Positions 8,345 through 18,835 of a stretch of DNA of 55,175 nucleotides are shown piece by piece. The notes under the pieces were generated by a model that was not told the origin of the DNA, ran no database searches, and saw nothing but the letters and a program-made list of their open reading frames with translations. Made by a program: the position numbers and the translations under genes. Positions within the stretch are counted from its first letter, which is position 1. Each line of letters begins with the position of its first letter. Origin of the DNA: Rubrivivax sp. (lineage in GTDB: Bacteria; Pseudomonadota; Gammaproteobacteria; Burkholderiales; Burkholderiaceae_C); the NCBI GenBank assembly GCA_024641945.1, contig JAHECD010000014.1:9965-65139 (forward strand), read 5' to 3'.

Positions 8345-8503
8345 ATGAACACCCGCATCACCCAGCGTTTTGCTTCCCTGGCCCTGTCCGTGCTGCTCAC
8401 GGCGGTGATGTTGGCGGGCATCGACCGGCTGGCCTCGGTCGATGTGCCGGACGCCATGCTCGCTGGCGCGAGGCCGGCGGTGACCTCCGCCGCGCCGGTC
8501 TGA
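8345..8503 (+). CDS. Membrane microprotein, paralogue of 12556-12702
   Basis: A 52-residue protein beginning MNTRITQRFASLALSVLL. One hydrophobic helix at about residues 10-25 is followed by a short Ala/Val/Pro-rich tail. It is either a single-span membrane protein or a secreted peptide with an uncleaved or cleaved signal; no lipobox is present. AAGGAG lies at good distance from the ATG, and an intrinsic terminator follows 25 bases after the stop. It shares R-I-x-x-R-x-AS, LAGI-x-x-LA and VPDAMLA / APDALLA with the second copy in this window. The function is unknown. Confidence 0.75.
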   Translation: MNTRITQRFASLALSVLLTAVMLAGIDRLASVDVPDAMLAGARPAVTSAAPV

Positions 8504-8527
8504 TACGGCCGGCCGTGACGTTGAAAG

Positions 8528-8550
8528 GGCCGCCGTCAGGCGGCCGTTTT
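8528..8550 (+). terminator. Intrinsic terminator after microprotein gene 1
   Basis: GGCCGCC and GGCGGCC form a 7-bp stem with a GTCA loop, followed by GTTTT. A typical rho-independent terminator, positioned between the microprotein gene and the convergent ybjQ-like gene. Confidence 0.8.
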
Positions 8551-8574
8551 CGTTGCGGACCACGTCTTGTCGCG

Positions 8575-8928
8575 TCAGGCCATCTTCACGGCCGTGCCGC
8601 TGACGGCGACCATCATCATGCCGTTGGTTTCACCGAGAACCTCGTAGTCGAAGTCGATGCCGACCACGCCGTCGGCACCCATCTCGCGTGCTGCCGCGAT
8701 CATGTCTTTCAGCGCCGCTTCGCGCGCGCTGGCCAGCCCACGCTCGTAGCCGCCGGCGCGGCCGCCGACCACGTCGCGCACCGACGAGAACATGTCGCGG
8801 AAGATATTGGCGCCGATGATGGCCTCGCCGTTGGCCAGGCCCAGATAGCGTTCGATGCGGGCACCCTCGCCGTTGGGCACCACGGTCGACAGGAAAAAGC
8901 CGTCATCGGATTTGGAGAACCAGCCCAT
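8575..8928 (-). CDS. YbjQ-family (DUF74) heavy-metal-binding-like protein
   Basis: A 117-residue protein with the YbjQ pattern: a strand-rich N-terminus, YLGLANGEAIIGANIFRDMF, then REAALKDMIAAAREMGADGVVGIDFDYE. The family forms pentamers and is annotated as 'putative heavy-metal-binding', though the function is unproven. The start is MGWFSKSDDGF at 8928; the frame is open 14 codons further, but that stretch does not fit the family. Confidence 0.82.
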   Translation of the reverse strand: MGWFSKSDDGFFLSTVVPNGEGARIERYLGLANGEAIIGANIFRDMFSSVRDVVGGRAGGYERGLASAREAALKDMIAAAREMGADGVVGIDFDYEVLGETNGMMMVAVSGTAVKMA

Positions 8929-9044
8929 GGGTGTCGCCTCGGTCGTTGGGGGATTCCCGCGACAGTACACCGGCTCTGTAGCGGGGCAGCAAATCCTGCT
9001 TCAATCGCGGGGCGCATCAGACGCCGCCACGGAGACCGCCGCCC

Positions 9045-10118
9045 ATGATCCCGACCCTGCCCGACCCTGCCTCGACCCGCCGCCCGGGCCAGGTGCCGTA
9101 CAAGCGCATCGCAACCGAGGAGGCCTTCGCGCCGCCGGAAATGCTCGACATCTACCGCCGCCTGCTCGATGGCGGCGATGCCGATGCCGGCTTTCGCGGC
9201 CTGATGGGGTTCTACATGAGCAGCCCGAGCGAGCGCGCGCAGCACATCATGCGCTGCCTCACCGACCTGGACGCGCTGCGTCTGCAGCACATGGACGAAT
9301 CGGGCATCGACATGCAGGTGCTGGCGCTGACGTCGCCCGGCGTGCAGGTGATGGACAAGGCGACGGCGGTCTCGTTCGCACGCATCGCCAACGACTTCCT
9401 GGCCGATGCGATCCGGCGCCACCCGACGCGCTTCGCCGGCATGATGGCCGTGGCGCCGCAGGATCCACAAGCGGCCGCGAAGGAGATCGAACGCGGCGTC
9501 ACGCAACTCGGCCTGCATGCGGTGGTGATCAACTCGCACACGAAGGGCGAGTACCTGTCGGACCCGAAGTTCTGGGACATCTTTGCCGCGGCCGAGGCGC
9601 ACGACACGCCGATCTATCTGCATCCGAACGCCCTGCCCGTGAACATGCTGCAGCCGTTCCAGGAATGTGGCCTGGACGGTGCGATCTACGGCTTCGGCGT
9701 CGAGACCGGGCTGCACGCGATGCGCATCATCACGGCGGGTGTGTTCGACCGCTTCCCGAAGCTGCGCATGGTCATCGGCCACATGGGCGAAGCGCTGCCG
9801 TTCTGGGCCTACCGGCTCGATTACATGCACCGCGCCACGGTCAAGTCGAACCGATACGACAGCATGAAGCCGATCAAGAAGCGCCCGAGCGAATACCTGC
9901 GCGAGCATTTCTACATCACCAACAGCGGCGTCGCATGGGAGCCCGCGGTGAAGTTCACGCAGGCCTTCATGGGCATGGAGCGTGTGTTGTACGCCATGGA
10001 CTATCCCTATCAGTACGCCGTGGACGAGGTGGGCATGCTCGACGCCATGGATCTGCCGCTGGAAGACAAGGCGCGCTTCTTCCAGACCAATGCACAGGCG
10101 GTCTTCAAGATCGCCTGA
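9045..10118 (+). CDS. Amidohydrolase-2 family metal-dependent hydrolase/decarboxylase
   Basis: A 357-residue TIM-barrel protein of the ACMSD / gamma-resorcylate decarboxylase family. It shows IATEEAF at about 22-28 (where Glu replaces the usual HxH metal pair), His193 in YLHPN, His246 in GHMGE and Asp319 in MDYP, which are the expected metal and catalytic residues. The family decarboxylates or hydrolyses aromatic and related acids in the cytoplasm. The next genes encode a Bug solute receptor (32 bases on) and an aromatic-ring-type FAD monooxygenase, which supports a hydroxybenzoate-like substrate. The exact substrate cannot be read from sequence. Confidence 0.83.
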   Translation: MIPTLPDPASTRRPGQVPYKRIATEEAFAPPEMLDIYRRLLDGGDADAGFRGLMGFYMSSPSERAQHIMRCLTDLDALRLQHMDESGIDMQVLALTSPGVQVMDKATAVSFARIANDFLADAIRRHPTRFAGMMAVAPQDPQAAAKEIERGVTQLGLHAVVINSHTKGEYLSDPKFWDIFAAAEAHDTPIYLHPNALPVNMLQPFQECGLDGAIYGFGVETGLHAMRIITAGVFDRFPKLRMVIGHMGEALPFWAYRLDYMHRATVKSNRYDSMKPIKKRPSEYLREHFYITNSGVAWEPAVKFTQAFMGMERVLYAMDYPYQYAVDEVGMLDAMDLPLEDKARFFQTNAQAVFKIA

Positions 10119-10150
10119 CCCGACGACCACCCGGAGCCTCAGGAGACCCG

Positions 10151-11131
10151 ATGAAGACACCGCTGAATCTGCCGCTGCTTTCTGCGGCCGCGCTCGTGCT
10201 TTGCGCTCTGGCTGCCACCTCGGCGGCGCACGCCCAGGCCTGGCCCACGGCGACGGTGAAGATCGTCGTGCCGTTCACGCCCGGCACCGGCATGGACACC
10301 ATCGCACGCACGGTGGCGCCACGCCTGAGTGAAAAACTCGGCCAGCCGGTGATCGTGAGCAACGTGCCCGGCGCCAGCGGCAACATCGGTGCCGACCAGG
10401 TGGCCAAGGCGACCGACGGCCACACCGTCCTGATGGGCGCGAACACGATGTTGATCGCCGCACAGCTGTACAGGAACGCACCGTTCGACCCGGTGCGCGA
10501 TTTCAGCCCCGTGTCGATGGCCGCCTGGGGCACCTTGATGCTGGTGGCGAGCCCGAAGAGCGGCTTCAAGTCGATGGCCGAGCTGATCGCCCAGGCCAAG
10601 GCACGGCCGGGCCACGTGACGTTCGGTTCGCCCGGCGTGGGCACGCCGCACCACATGGCGATGGAGCTCTTCAAGGCGCAGACGCAGCTCTTCATGCTGC
10701 ATGTGCCTTACCGTGGCTCGGCCGGTTATACGCAGGACCTGCTCAGTGGCGAGCTGATGGTGGGTTTCCTGCCGGTCCACGTCGCGCAGGGTTTCGTCAA
10801 CAGCGGCAAGCTGGTGGCACTGGCCGTGGGCGGGGGCAAGCGGCATCCGGTGGCGCCCACGGTGCCGACGTTCGCGGAGCAGGGCGTCAAGGGCGTCGAC
10901 GTCGACCTCTGGTACGCCTTCTTCGTGCCGGCCAAGGCGCCGCCGACGGTGGTCGGGCGCCTGAACAGCGAGCTCGTCGCGATCCTGCAGCAGCCCGAGG
11001 TGCGCGACGTGCTCGGCAAGGCCGGCATGGACGCCGCGCATTCGACGCCGCCGGAGCTGGCCGCCGTGGTGGCCAAGGACTACCCCCGCTGGGGCGCCGT
11101 CATCAAGCGCAACGGCATCACGGCGGAGTGA
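10151..11131 (+). CDS. Bug-family (TctC) periplasmic solute-binding protein
   Basis: A 326-residue secreted protein. The signal peptide ends around AAHAQA, and the protein continues with WPTATVKIVVPFTPGTGMDTIARTV, the Bug/TctC signature. Bug receptors bind carboxylates, often aromatic acids, in the periplasm, and are greatly expanded in Burkholderiales. AGGAGA sits 4 bases before the ATG. It lies between the amidohydrolase and monooxygenase genes in one operon. No TctA/TctB membrane subunits are nearby, so it would use a distant transporter or act as a sensor. Confidence 0.9.
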   Translation: MKTPLNLPLLSAAALVLCALAATSAAHAQAWPTATVKIVVPFTPGTGMDTIARTVAPRLSEKLGQPVIVSNVPGASGNIGADQVAKATDGHTVLMGANTMLIAAQLYRNAPFDPVRDFSPVSMAAWGTLMLVASPKSGFKSMAELIAQAKARPGHVTFGSPGVGTPHHMAMELFKAQTQLFMLHVPYRGSAGYTQDLLSGELMVGFLPVHVAQGFVNSGKLVALAVGGGKRHPVAPTVPTFAEQGVKGVDVDLWYAFFVPAKAPPTVVGRLNSELVAILQQPEVRDVLGKAGMDAAHSTPPELAAVVAKDYPRWGAVIKRNGITAE

Positions 11132-11136
11132 CCTCG

Positions 11137-12387
11137 ATGAACGGGGCGGCGACGACGAAGGTGGCGGTGGTCGGTGGTGGCATTGCCGGCCTGGGTCTTG
11201 CACTGTCGATGGCGCAGCGCGGGATGGCCTGCGATGTCTACGAGGCCGTGCCCGAGGTCAGGGAGCTCGGTGTCGGCATCACGCTGCTGCCGCACGCGAT
11301 GCGCGAGCTGGCGGCGCTGGGCGTGCAGCCGCAGCTCGAGGCGGTGGGCATCGAAAACCTCGAAAGTGTCTTCTTCAACCGCTACGGCCAGTTCATCTAT
11401 CGCGAGCCGCGCGGCCGCCACGCGGGGTATGCGGTGCCCGAGCTGGGGGTGCACCGAGGCAAGCTGCACCGCATCCTTTACGAGCAGGCGCTGACGGTGC
11501 TGGGCCCGCAGCATCTGCACACGGGTCACCGCTGCGCGGGTGTGGAGCAGGACGTGCACGGCGCGACGCTGCACTTCACCGCACCCGACGGCACGCGTCG
11601 GACGCCGGTGCATGTCGACATCGTGATCGCCTGCGACGGCGTGCAGTCCACCGTGCGGCGCCAGTTCTACCCCGACGAGACGATGGCCTTCGCCGGCATC
11701 AACACCTGGCGCGGTGTGACGCGCCACACGCCCATCCTCACGGGCAAGAGCTACCTGCGCGTGGGTTCCATCGAGACCGGCAAGATGGTGATCTATCCCA
11801 TCGTCGACGACGTCGACGGCCAGGGCCGACAGCTCGTCAACTGGATGGCCGAGATCCAGGGCGACAGCCGCAGCATGAACGACTGGAACCAGCGCGGCCG
11901 GCTCGAAGACTTCGGGCACATCTACAAGGGCTGGCGCTTTCCATGGCTCGATGTCCCGGCGCTGATCGCGGGCGCCGAGCAGGTGCTCGAGTACCCGATG
12001 GTCGACAAGGACCCGGTGGCGCAGTGGACCTTCGGCCGTGTCACGCTGATGGGCGACGCCGCGCACCCGATGTACCCACGCGGCTCGAACGGCTCGGCGC
12101 AGGCCCTGATCGATGCCCGAACCCTGGCCGAATTGCTGTGCACCACCGCGGACCCGATCGCGGCGTTGCGGGACTACGAGGCACAGCGCCTGCCGGCCAC
12201 GGCGCGCATCGTGCAGACGAACCGCACGACACCGCCCGACTTCATCAACACGCGTGTCGACGAGCTCAGCGGGGGCAAGCCCTTCCGGCATATCGACGAC
12301 GTGATCTCGCAGGACGAGCTGCGGCGGATTTCCGAGCAGTACCAGCGCATTGCCGGGTTCTCGCGCGACGCGCTGAAGACGCCCTGA
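11137..12387 (+). CDS. FAD-dependent aromatic monooxygenase (PhzS/salicylate hydroxylase-like)
   Basis: A 416-residue group A flavin monooxygenase. The FAD-binding VAVVGGGIAGLGLAL is at the N-terminus, the second flavin motif (IACDGVQSTVRR) is near 165, and the GD motif GDAAHPMYPRGSNGSAQAL is near 305. Such enzymes hydroxylate aromatic rings with NAD(P)H and O2. A GTG overlapping the bug-gene stop is also in frame, but GGAG lies 8 bases from the ATG at 11137, so I use that. It probably follows import and precedes or follows decarboxylation in the same pathway. Confidence 0.87.
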   Translation: MNGAATTKVAVVGGGIAGLGLALSMAQRGMACDVYEAVPEVRELGVGITLLPHAMRELAALGVQPQLEAVGIENLESVFFNRYGQFIYREPRGRHAGYAVPELGVHRGKLHRILYEQALTVLGPQHLHTGHRCAGVEQDVHGATLHFTAPDGTRRTPVHVDIVIACDGVQSTVRRQFYPDETMAFAGINTWRGVTRHTPILTGKSYLRVGSIETGKMVIYPIVDDVDGQGRQLVNWMAEIQGDSRSMNDWNQRGRLEDFGHIYKGWRFPWLDVPALIAGAEQVLEYPMVDKDPVAQWTFGRVTLMGDAAHPMYPRGSNGSAQALIDARTLAELLCTTADPIAALRDYEAQRLPATARIVQTNRTTPPDFINTRVDELSGGKPFRHIDDVISQDELRRISEQYQRIAGFSRDALKTP

Positions 12388-12472
12388 AACCGGCCTTCGA
12401 GGCGGATTCAGGGGCGAAGGCGGTGCCGTTCATCGCGCCTGCCGGCGGTTCGTCGCAGCCGGCCCGCGGCCG

Positions 12473-12555
12473 GTCGCAATCAGGGTGCAAGTAGCCTGGA
12501 GGATTCCTACAGTCCTTCCATCGACAACGCTTCGAACCGCACCAAGGAGCCCACC
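12473..12555 (+). promoter_or_regulatory. Conserved upstream region of microprotein gene (copy 2)
   Basis: GTCGCAAT (12473-12480), CCTACAGT (12506-12513), CCATCGAC (12518-12525) and CACCAAGGAGCCCACC occur with the same 37-base and 30-base gaps as in copy 1 at 8262-8344, so the control region was duplicated together with the gene or is under the same selection. Confidence 0.55.
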
Positions 12556-12702
12556 ATGACCACCTCTTACACGCACCGCATCGCCTCTTTCGCCATCGCC
12601 GCCATGCTGACGGTAGCGACGCTGGCAGGTATCAACAGCCTGGCCACGAGCGACGCGCCCGACGCGCTGCTGGCACGCGTCGCGACGAGCCAGCACGCCT
12701 GA
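12556..12702 (+). CDS. Membrane microprotein, paralogue of 8345-8503
   Basis: A 48-residue protein beginning MTTSYTHRIASFAIAAMLTV. One hydrophobic segment (about residues 10-26) is followed by LATSDAPDALLARVATSQHA. It has the same architecture and several of the same motifs as copy 1, the same leader with AAGGAG, and its own strong terminator. No enzymatic or toxin motif is visible. Similar tiny proteins seem to be common in Burkholderiales, but I know of no assigned function. Confidence 0.75.
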   Translation: MTTSYTHRIASFAIAAMLTVATLAGINSLATSDAPDALLARVATSQHA

Positions 12703-12754
12703 GGCGGCAGACTGCCGTCGGTCCCATCGACCACACGTTTCCTCCTGCGACTTC

Positions 12755-12782
12755 TGCCCCGGCTCGACCGGGGCATTTTTTT
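12755..12782 (+). terminator. Intrinsic terminator after microprotein gene 2
   Basis: TGCCCCGG and CCGGGGCA form an 8-bp stem with a CTCGA loop, followed by seven T. A strong rho-independent terminator, lying between the microprotein gene and the 3' end of convergent fadH. Confidence 0.92.
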
Positions 12783-12789
12783 GTGTGGG

Positions 12790-16264
<3,475 letters not shown>

Positions 16265-16275
16265 GAGCCCTGCCC

Positions 16276-16557
16276 ATGAAAGCCCTCTGGAACGGCGTCG
16301 TCATTGCCGAAAGCAACGATACGGTGGTGGTCGAAGGCAACCACTATTTTCCCGAGTCTTCGCTGAAGCGCGAGTACACGACGTTCAGCAACCACCGCAC
16401 GGGTTGCGCCTGGAAAGGACAGGCCCACTACCTGAGCCTGTTCGTCAACGGCGAGATGAACCCCGACGCGGTGTGGTTCTACCCCGAGCCTTCCGAGGCG
16501 GCGCGCGAGATCAAGGGCCGCGTCGCCTTCTGGAAGGGCGTGCAGGTCGTCGACTGA
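16276..16557 (+). CDS. DUF427-domain protein
   Basis: A 93-residue single-domain protein with the DUF427 pattern: MKALWNGVVIAESNDTVVVEGNHYFP, then GCAWKGQAHYLSL and a Trp-rich FYPEPSEAAREIKGRVAFWKGV. The domain is compact and beta-rich; its biochemical role is not established. AGGAG lies upstream, and the gene is 11 bases after the DUF4397 gene in the same direction. Confidence 0.85.
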   Translation: MKALWNGVVIAESNDTVVVEGNHYFPESSLKREYTTFSNHRTGCAWKGQAHYLSLFVNGEMNPDAVWFYPEPSEAAREIKGRVAFWKGVQVVD

Positions 16558-16566
16558 GCCAACCTT

Positions 16567-16583
16567 GAGGCGCCGCGCGCCTC
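16567..16583. terminator. Hairpin between convergent genes
   Basis: GAGGCGC and GCGCCTC form a perfect 7-bp stem with a 3-base loop, between the DUF427 stop and the stop of the opposing small gene. It has no T run. Confidence 0.35.
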
Positions 16584-16592
16584 GTGTGGATG

Positions 16593-16922
16593 TCAGGCGG
16601 CAAGGGCCTGGGCCATGCGGCCTGGGCGCCGGCCGACGGGCGGGACGGCGATCGCAAGGCGCGGGCGCGGTGCCGGCCGCGACTCTTCGGGCACCAGGCG
16701 GATGGGCGCCTGGCGCGACGAGTCGTGGGATTGCAACTCGTCGAGCGAGCGGCGTACGGCCGATTCGTCGCCCTCGATGATCGCGCGGTCGGCGCGCTGC
16801 AGTGCGTCTTCGATCATGGCGGCGGCGAAACAGCCGATCGACCCCATCGCACTGAACTGGCGCGCCAGTTCGCGGCAGCGGGCTTGTTCGACGGGGAGGC
16901 GGGCGAGCAGTTGCGTGTTCAT
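16593..16922 (-). CDS. Small hypothetical protein, helical
   Basis: A 109-residue protein. The N-terminal 70 residues look fully helical (LLARLPVEQARCRELARQFSAMG, then FAAAMIEDALQRADRAIIEGDESAVRRSLDELQ), followed by a Pro/Arg-rich tail. AAAGGA precedes the ATG. I know similar short helical proteins only as hypotheticals. There is no DNA-binding or catalytic motif that I can name. Confidence 0.6.
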   Translation of the reverse strand: MNTQLLARLPVEQARCRELARQFSAMGSIGCFAAAMIEDALQRADRAIIEGDESAVRRSLDELQSHDSSRQAPIRLVPEESRPAPRPRLAIAVPPVGRRPGRMAQALAA

Positions 16923-17102
16923 GGCGTCGGGTCCTTTGGGTTGGCGTCGGTTGGCGCGCTGGAACCCATTGAACCGGGGGGCTTCCCCCATTGCATCCGA
17001 CGCGTTGAGGGTTTCTACGGTCCCGGATCAAACGATCGCGAGACGATCCACCCCCATCCGGGCGACCCGGGGCGGCCTGGCGGCCGGCCCCGGGACGCCG
17101 GT

Positions 17103-18710
17103 TCAACGCCTGCGGCGTGCGGGCGCCACCCCGGCGGGCGGCGCGTCCTTGCCCGGCCCGCCGGGCCCGGTGGCGCCGGGCGGGACGTCGCCGCCATCGG
17201 GCTTGTAGTCGGCCTTGAAGACCGGATAGTCCGGGATCACGGCCGGCAGCAGGCCCTTGAACGGCACGTCCTTGTGCAGTTCGTCGATGAACTCCACCCA
17301 GTGGCGCCCTTTCAGGAAGTCGATGACGTGCGGCTGCACCAGCGGGTCGTCGGTCTCGGCCTTCAGGTTCATGTAGAACGGCGAGCGCCAGTCCCACAGC
17401 CCCTCCAGCGTCGGGTCGGGCAGCAGGATGTTCATCGCGAGGTCGCGACTGCTGAAGTCCCAGCGGATCGGCGAGGCGGGCGGCACCAGCCAAGGACGGT
17501 CGTTCGCGCCGTATTGCTTGATGCCGGCCAGCGCCGCCTGGAGTGCATTCGCCGCGGCCACGATGGCGGGGTCGAGTCCCAGCCGGGGGTCCTGCACTGC
17601 GGCGGCGAAGCTGCACAGGTCGGTCATCTGGTCCGGCACGTCGAGCACGTAGTCGCCGTCGGTGTCGAGCTGCGCCGCACCGGCGATCGCCCGCGCGATG
17701 TTCTGGACCAGTGCGGCGCGGCCGGCACCGGCACCCCGCAGCGCGGCGACCAGCGCGGCCGCCATCGCATTGACCCTGTCGGCCACGACCTTCATGCGCG
17801 CCAGTCGAACCGTGCCACCCACCGAGGGGTGATTGCCCTTGGCGTCGAGCAGGTCGCCGTTGCCCTTGGAGAAGGCACGCGCGAGTTCTTCGGCGGTGAA
17901 GCCGCCGTTCCGGCGCATCGCCAGGAAGACCGCGGGATACGGCTGGCCGGCGGTGAAGAAGTTGTAGTTGCCGTAGGCGCTGGCGAAGTCGGCGTGCGGC
18001 ATCAGCGTATGCAGCAGCTCGGTCGACATGTTGAAGCAGTTGTCGAGGTGGATCACGCTGATGCGCGGCACCTTGGCGCTGCGCGCCATGCGCAGGGCCT
18101 CGCCCAGGCCCCAGGTCGAGATCGGAATGTGATTCGTCGGCAGCACCGGCGCACCCATCGGCAGCACGGGCGCACCCATCGGCAGCACGGGCGCACCCAT
18201 CGGCAAGACGGGCGCCTTTCCCGGCGTGCCCGAGGGGTGGATCTCCCAGTCGACCTTGCCACCGGCCGTGTTCGTCAGGTTTTCGTGGGTGATCTGGCGG
18301 GTATCGATCTCCGGCAGGAAGCCGGCGCCATGGCCCTCCATCGCGAGCACGATGTCGGCGCCGCGATGGCAGGCGTGTGCACGCCGCAGCAGCCCGGCCA
18401 GCGTGCGCGGCGATGACATGTCCTGCTTCCAGCAGGACGTGGCCCGCCACGCGGCCGGGCGGCCGCCAGGGATCTCGACCAGCATCGTGTCCTCGTCGAC
18501 GCGGTCGATCAGCGCGACCACGCTCACGCCGGTCTTGGCCACGGCGCGCAGCGCACGAACCAACGGATGCTGGCTCAATTGCACCGAGGTGCCGTCGGGA
18601 TAGGTGCTGAGCTCCTCGTCGGTACCGAACGGCGCATGCACCACGAGCACGGTGTTCTCGTTGGTCAGGCGCTGCGCCTCGGCGCGCCGGGGGGGGCGGG
18701 CTCTTTTCAT
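17103..18710 (-). CDS. Clostripain-like (C11 family) cysteine protease
   Basis: A 535-residue protein. The caspase-fold catalytic pair is visible: His127 in AMEGHGAGF and Cys225 in HLDNCFNMS, the clostripain (C11) arrangement. No signal peptide is seen; the N-terminus is basic (MKRARPPRR), so it may act in the cytoplasm. Between His and Cys there is a low-complexity insert of the heptapeptide APVLPMG, three full copies and one partial. The C-terminus is Gly/Pro/Arg-rich. An AGGAGG is well placed before the ATG. It is divergent from a large TPR/winged-helix regulator. The native substrate is unknown; C11 members typically cut after Arg or Lys. Confidence 0.8.
   Translation of the reverse strand: MKRARPPRRAEAQRLTNENTVLVVHAPFGTDEELSTYPDGTSVQLSQHPLVRALRAVAKTGVSVVALIDRVDEDTMLVEIPGGRPAAWRATSCWKQDMSSPRTLAGLLRRAHACHRGADIVLAMEGHGAGFLPEIDTRQITHENLTNTAGGKVDWEIHPSGTPGKAPVLPMGAPVLPMGAPVLPMGAPVLPTNHIPISTWGLGEALRMARSAKVPRISVIHLDNCFNMSTELLHTLMPHADFASAYGNYNFFTAGQPYPAVFLAMRRNGGFTAEELARAFSKGNGDLLDAKGNHPSVGGTVRLARMKVVADRVNAMAAALVAALRGAGAGRAALVQNIARAIAGAAQLDTDGDYVLDVPDQMTDLCSFAAAVQDPRLGLDPAIVAAANALQAALAGIKQYGANDRPWLVPPASPIRWDFSSRDLAMNILLPDPTLEGLWDWRSPFYMNLKAETDDPLVQPHVIDFLKGRHWVEFIDELHKDVPFKGLLPAVIPDYPVFKADYKPDGGDVPPGATGPGGPGKDAPPAGVAPARRRR
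18138..18215. repeat. 21-bp tandem repeat inside the C11 protease gene
   Basis: Three head-to-tail copies of a 21-bp unit (18138-18158, 18159-18179, 18180-18200) differ by one base, with a fourth partial copy to about 18215. They encode repeated APVLPMG. The unit length is a multiple of three, so copy-number change would keep the frame. The insert falls between the catalytic His and Cys. Confidence 0.9.
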
Positions 18711-18771
18711 GGGAAGGTCCTCCTTGGTGGTCCGCCCAGCGGTTGGTGCGGCCGATAAACTATCCCGCACT

Positions 18772-18786
18772 TTGTCGAATTGACAA
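18772..18786. promoter_or_regulatory. Inverted repeat in divergent protease/regulator promoter
   Basis: TTGTC-GAATT-GACAA is a perfect 5+5 dyad in the AT-richer centre of the divergent gap. It overlaps a TTGACA (-35-like, plus strand) and lies just upstream of TAGTTTAT (-10-like, minus strand). It is a good candidate operator for the TPR/winged-helix regulator. Site function is inferred. Confidence 0.45.
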
Positions 18787-18835
18787 TCCCTTGAGCCGTC
18801 CCTGCGGCACTGGGGCGGCCGCAGGTGCCGAGGCC

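Noticed and set aside
18138..18215. Possible CRISPR array
   Set aside because: The repeats are contiguous without spacers and in frame within a protease gene, so it is a coding tandem repeat.
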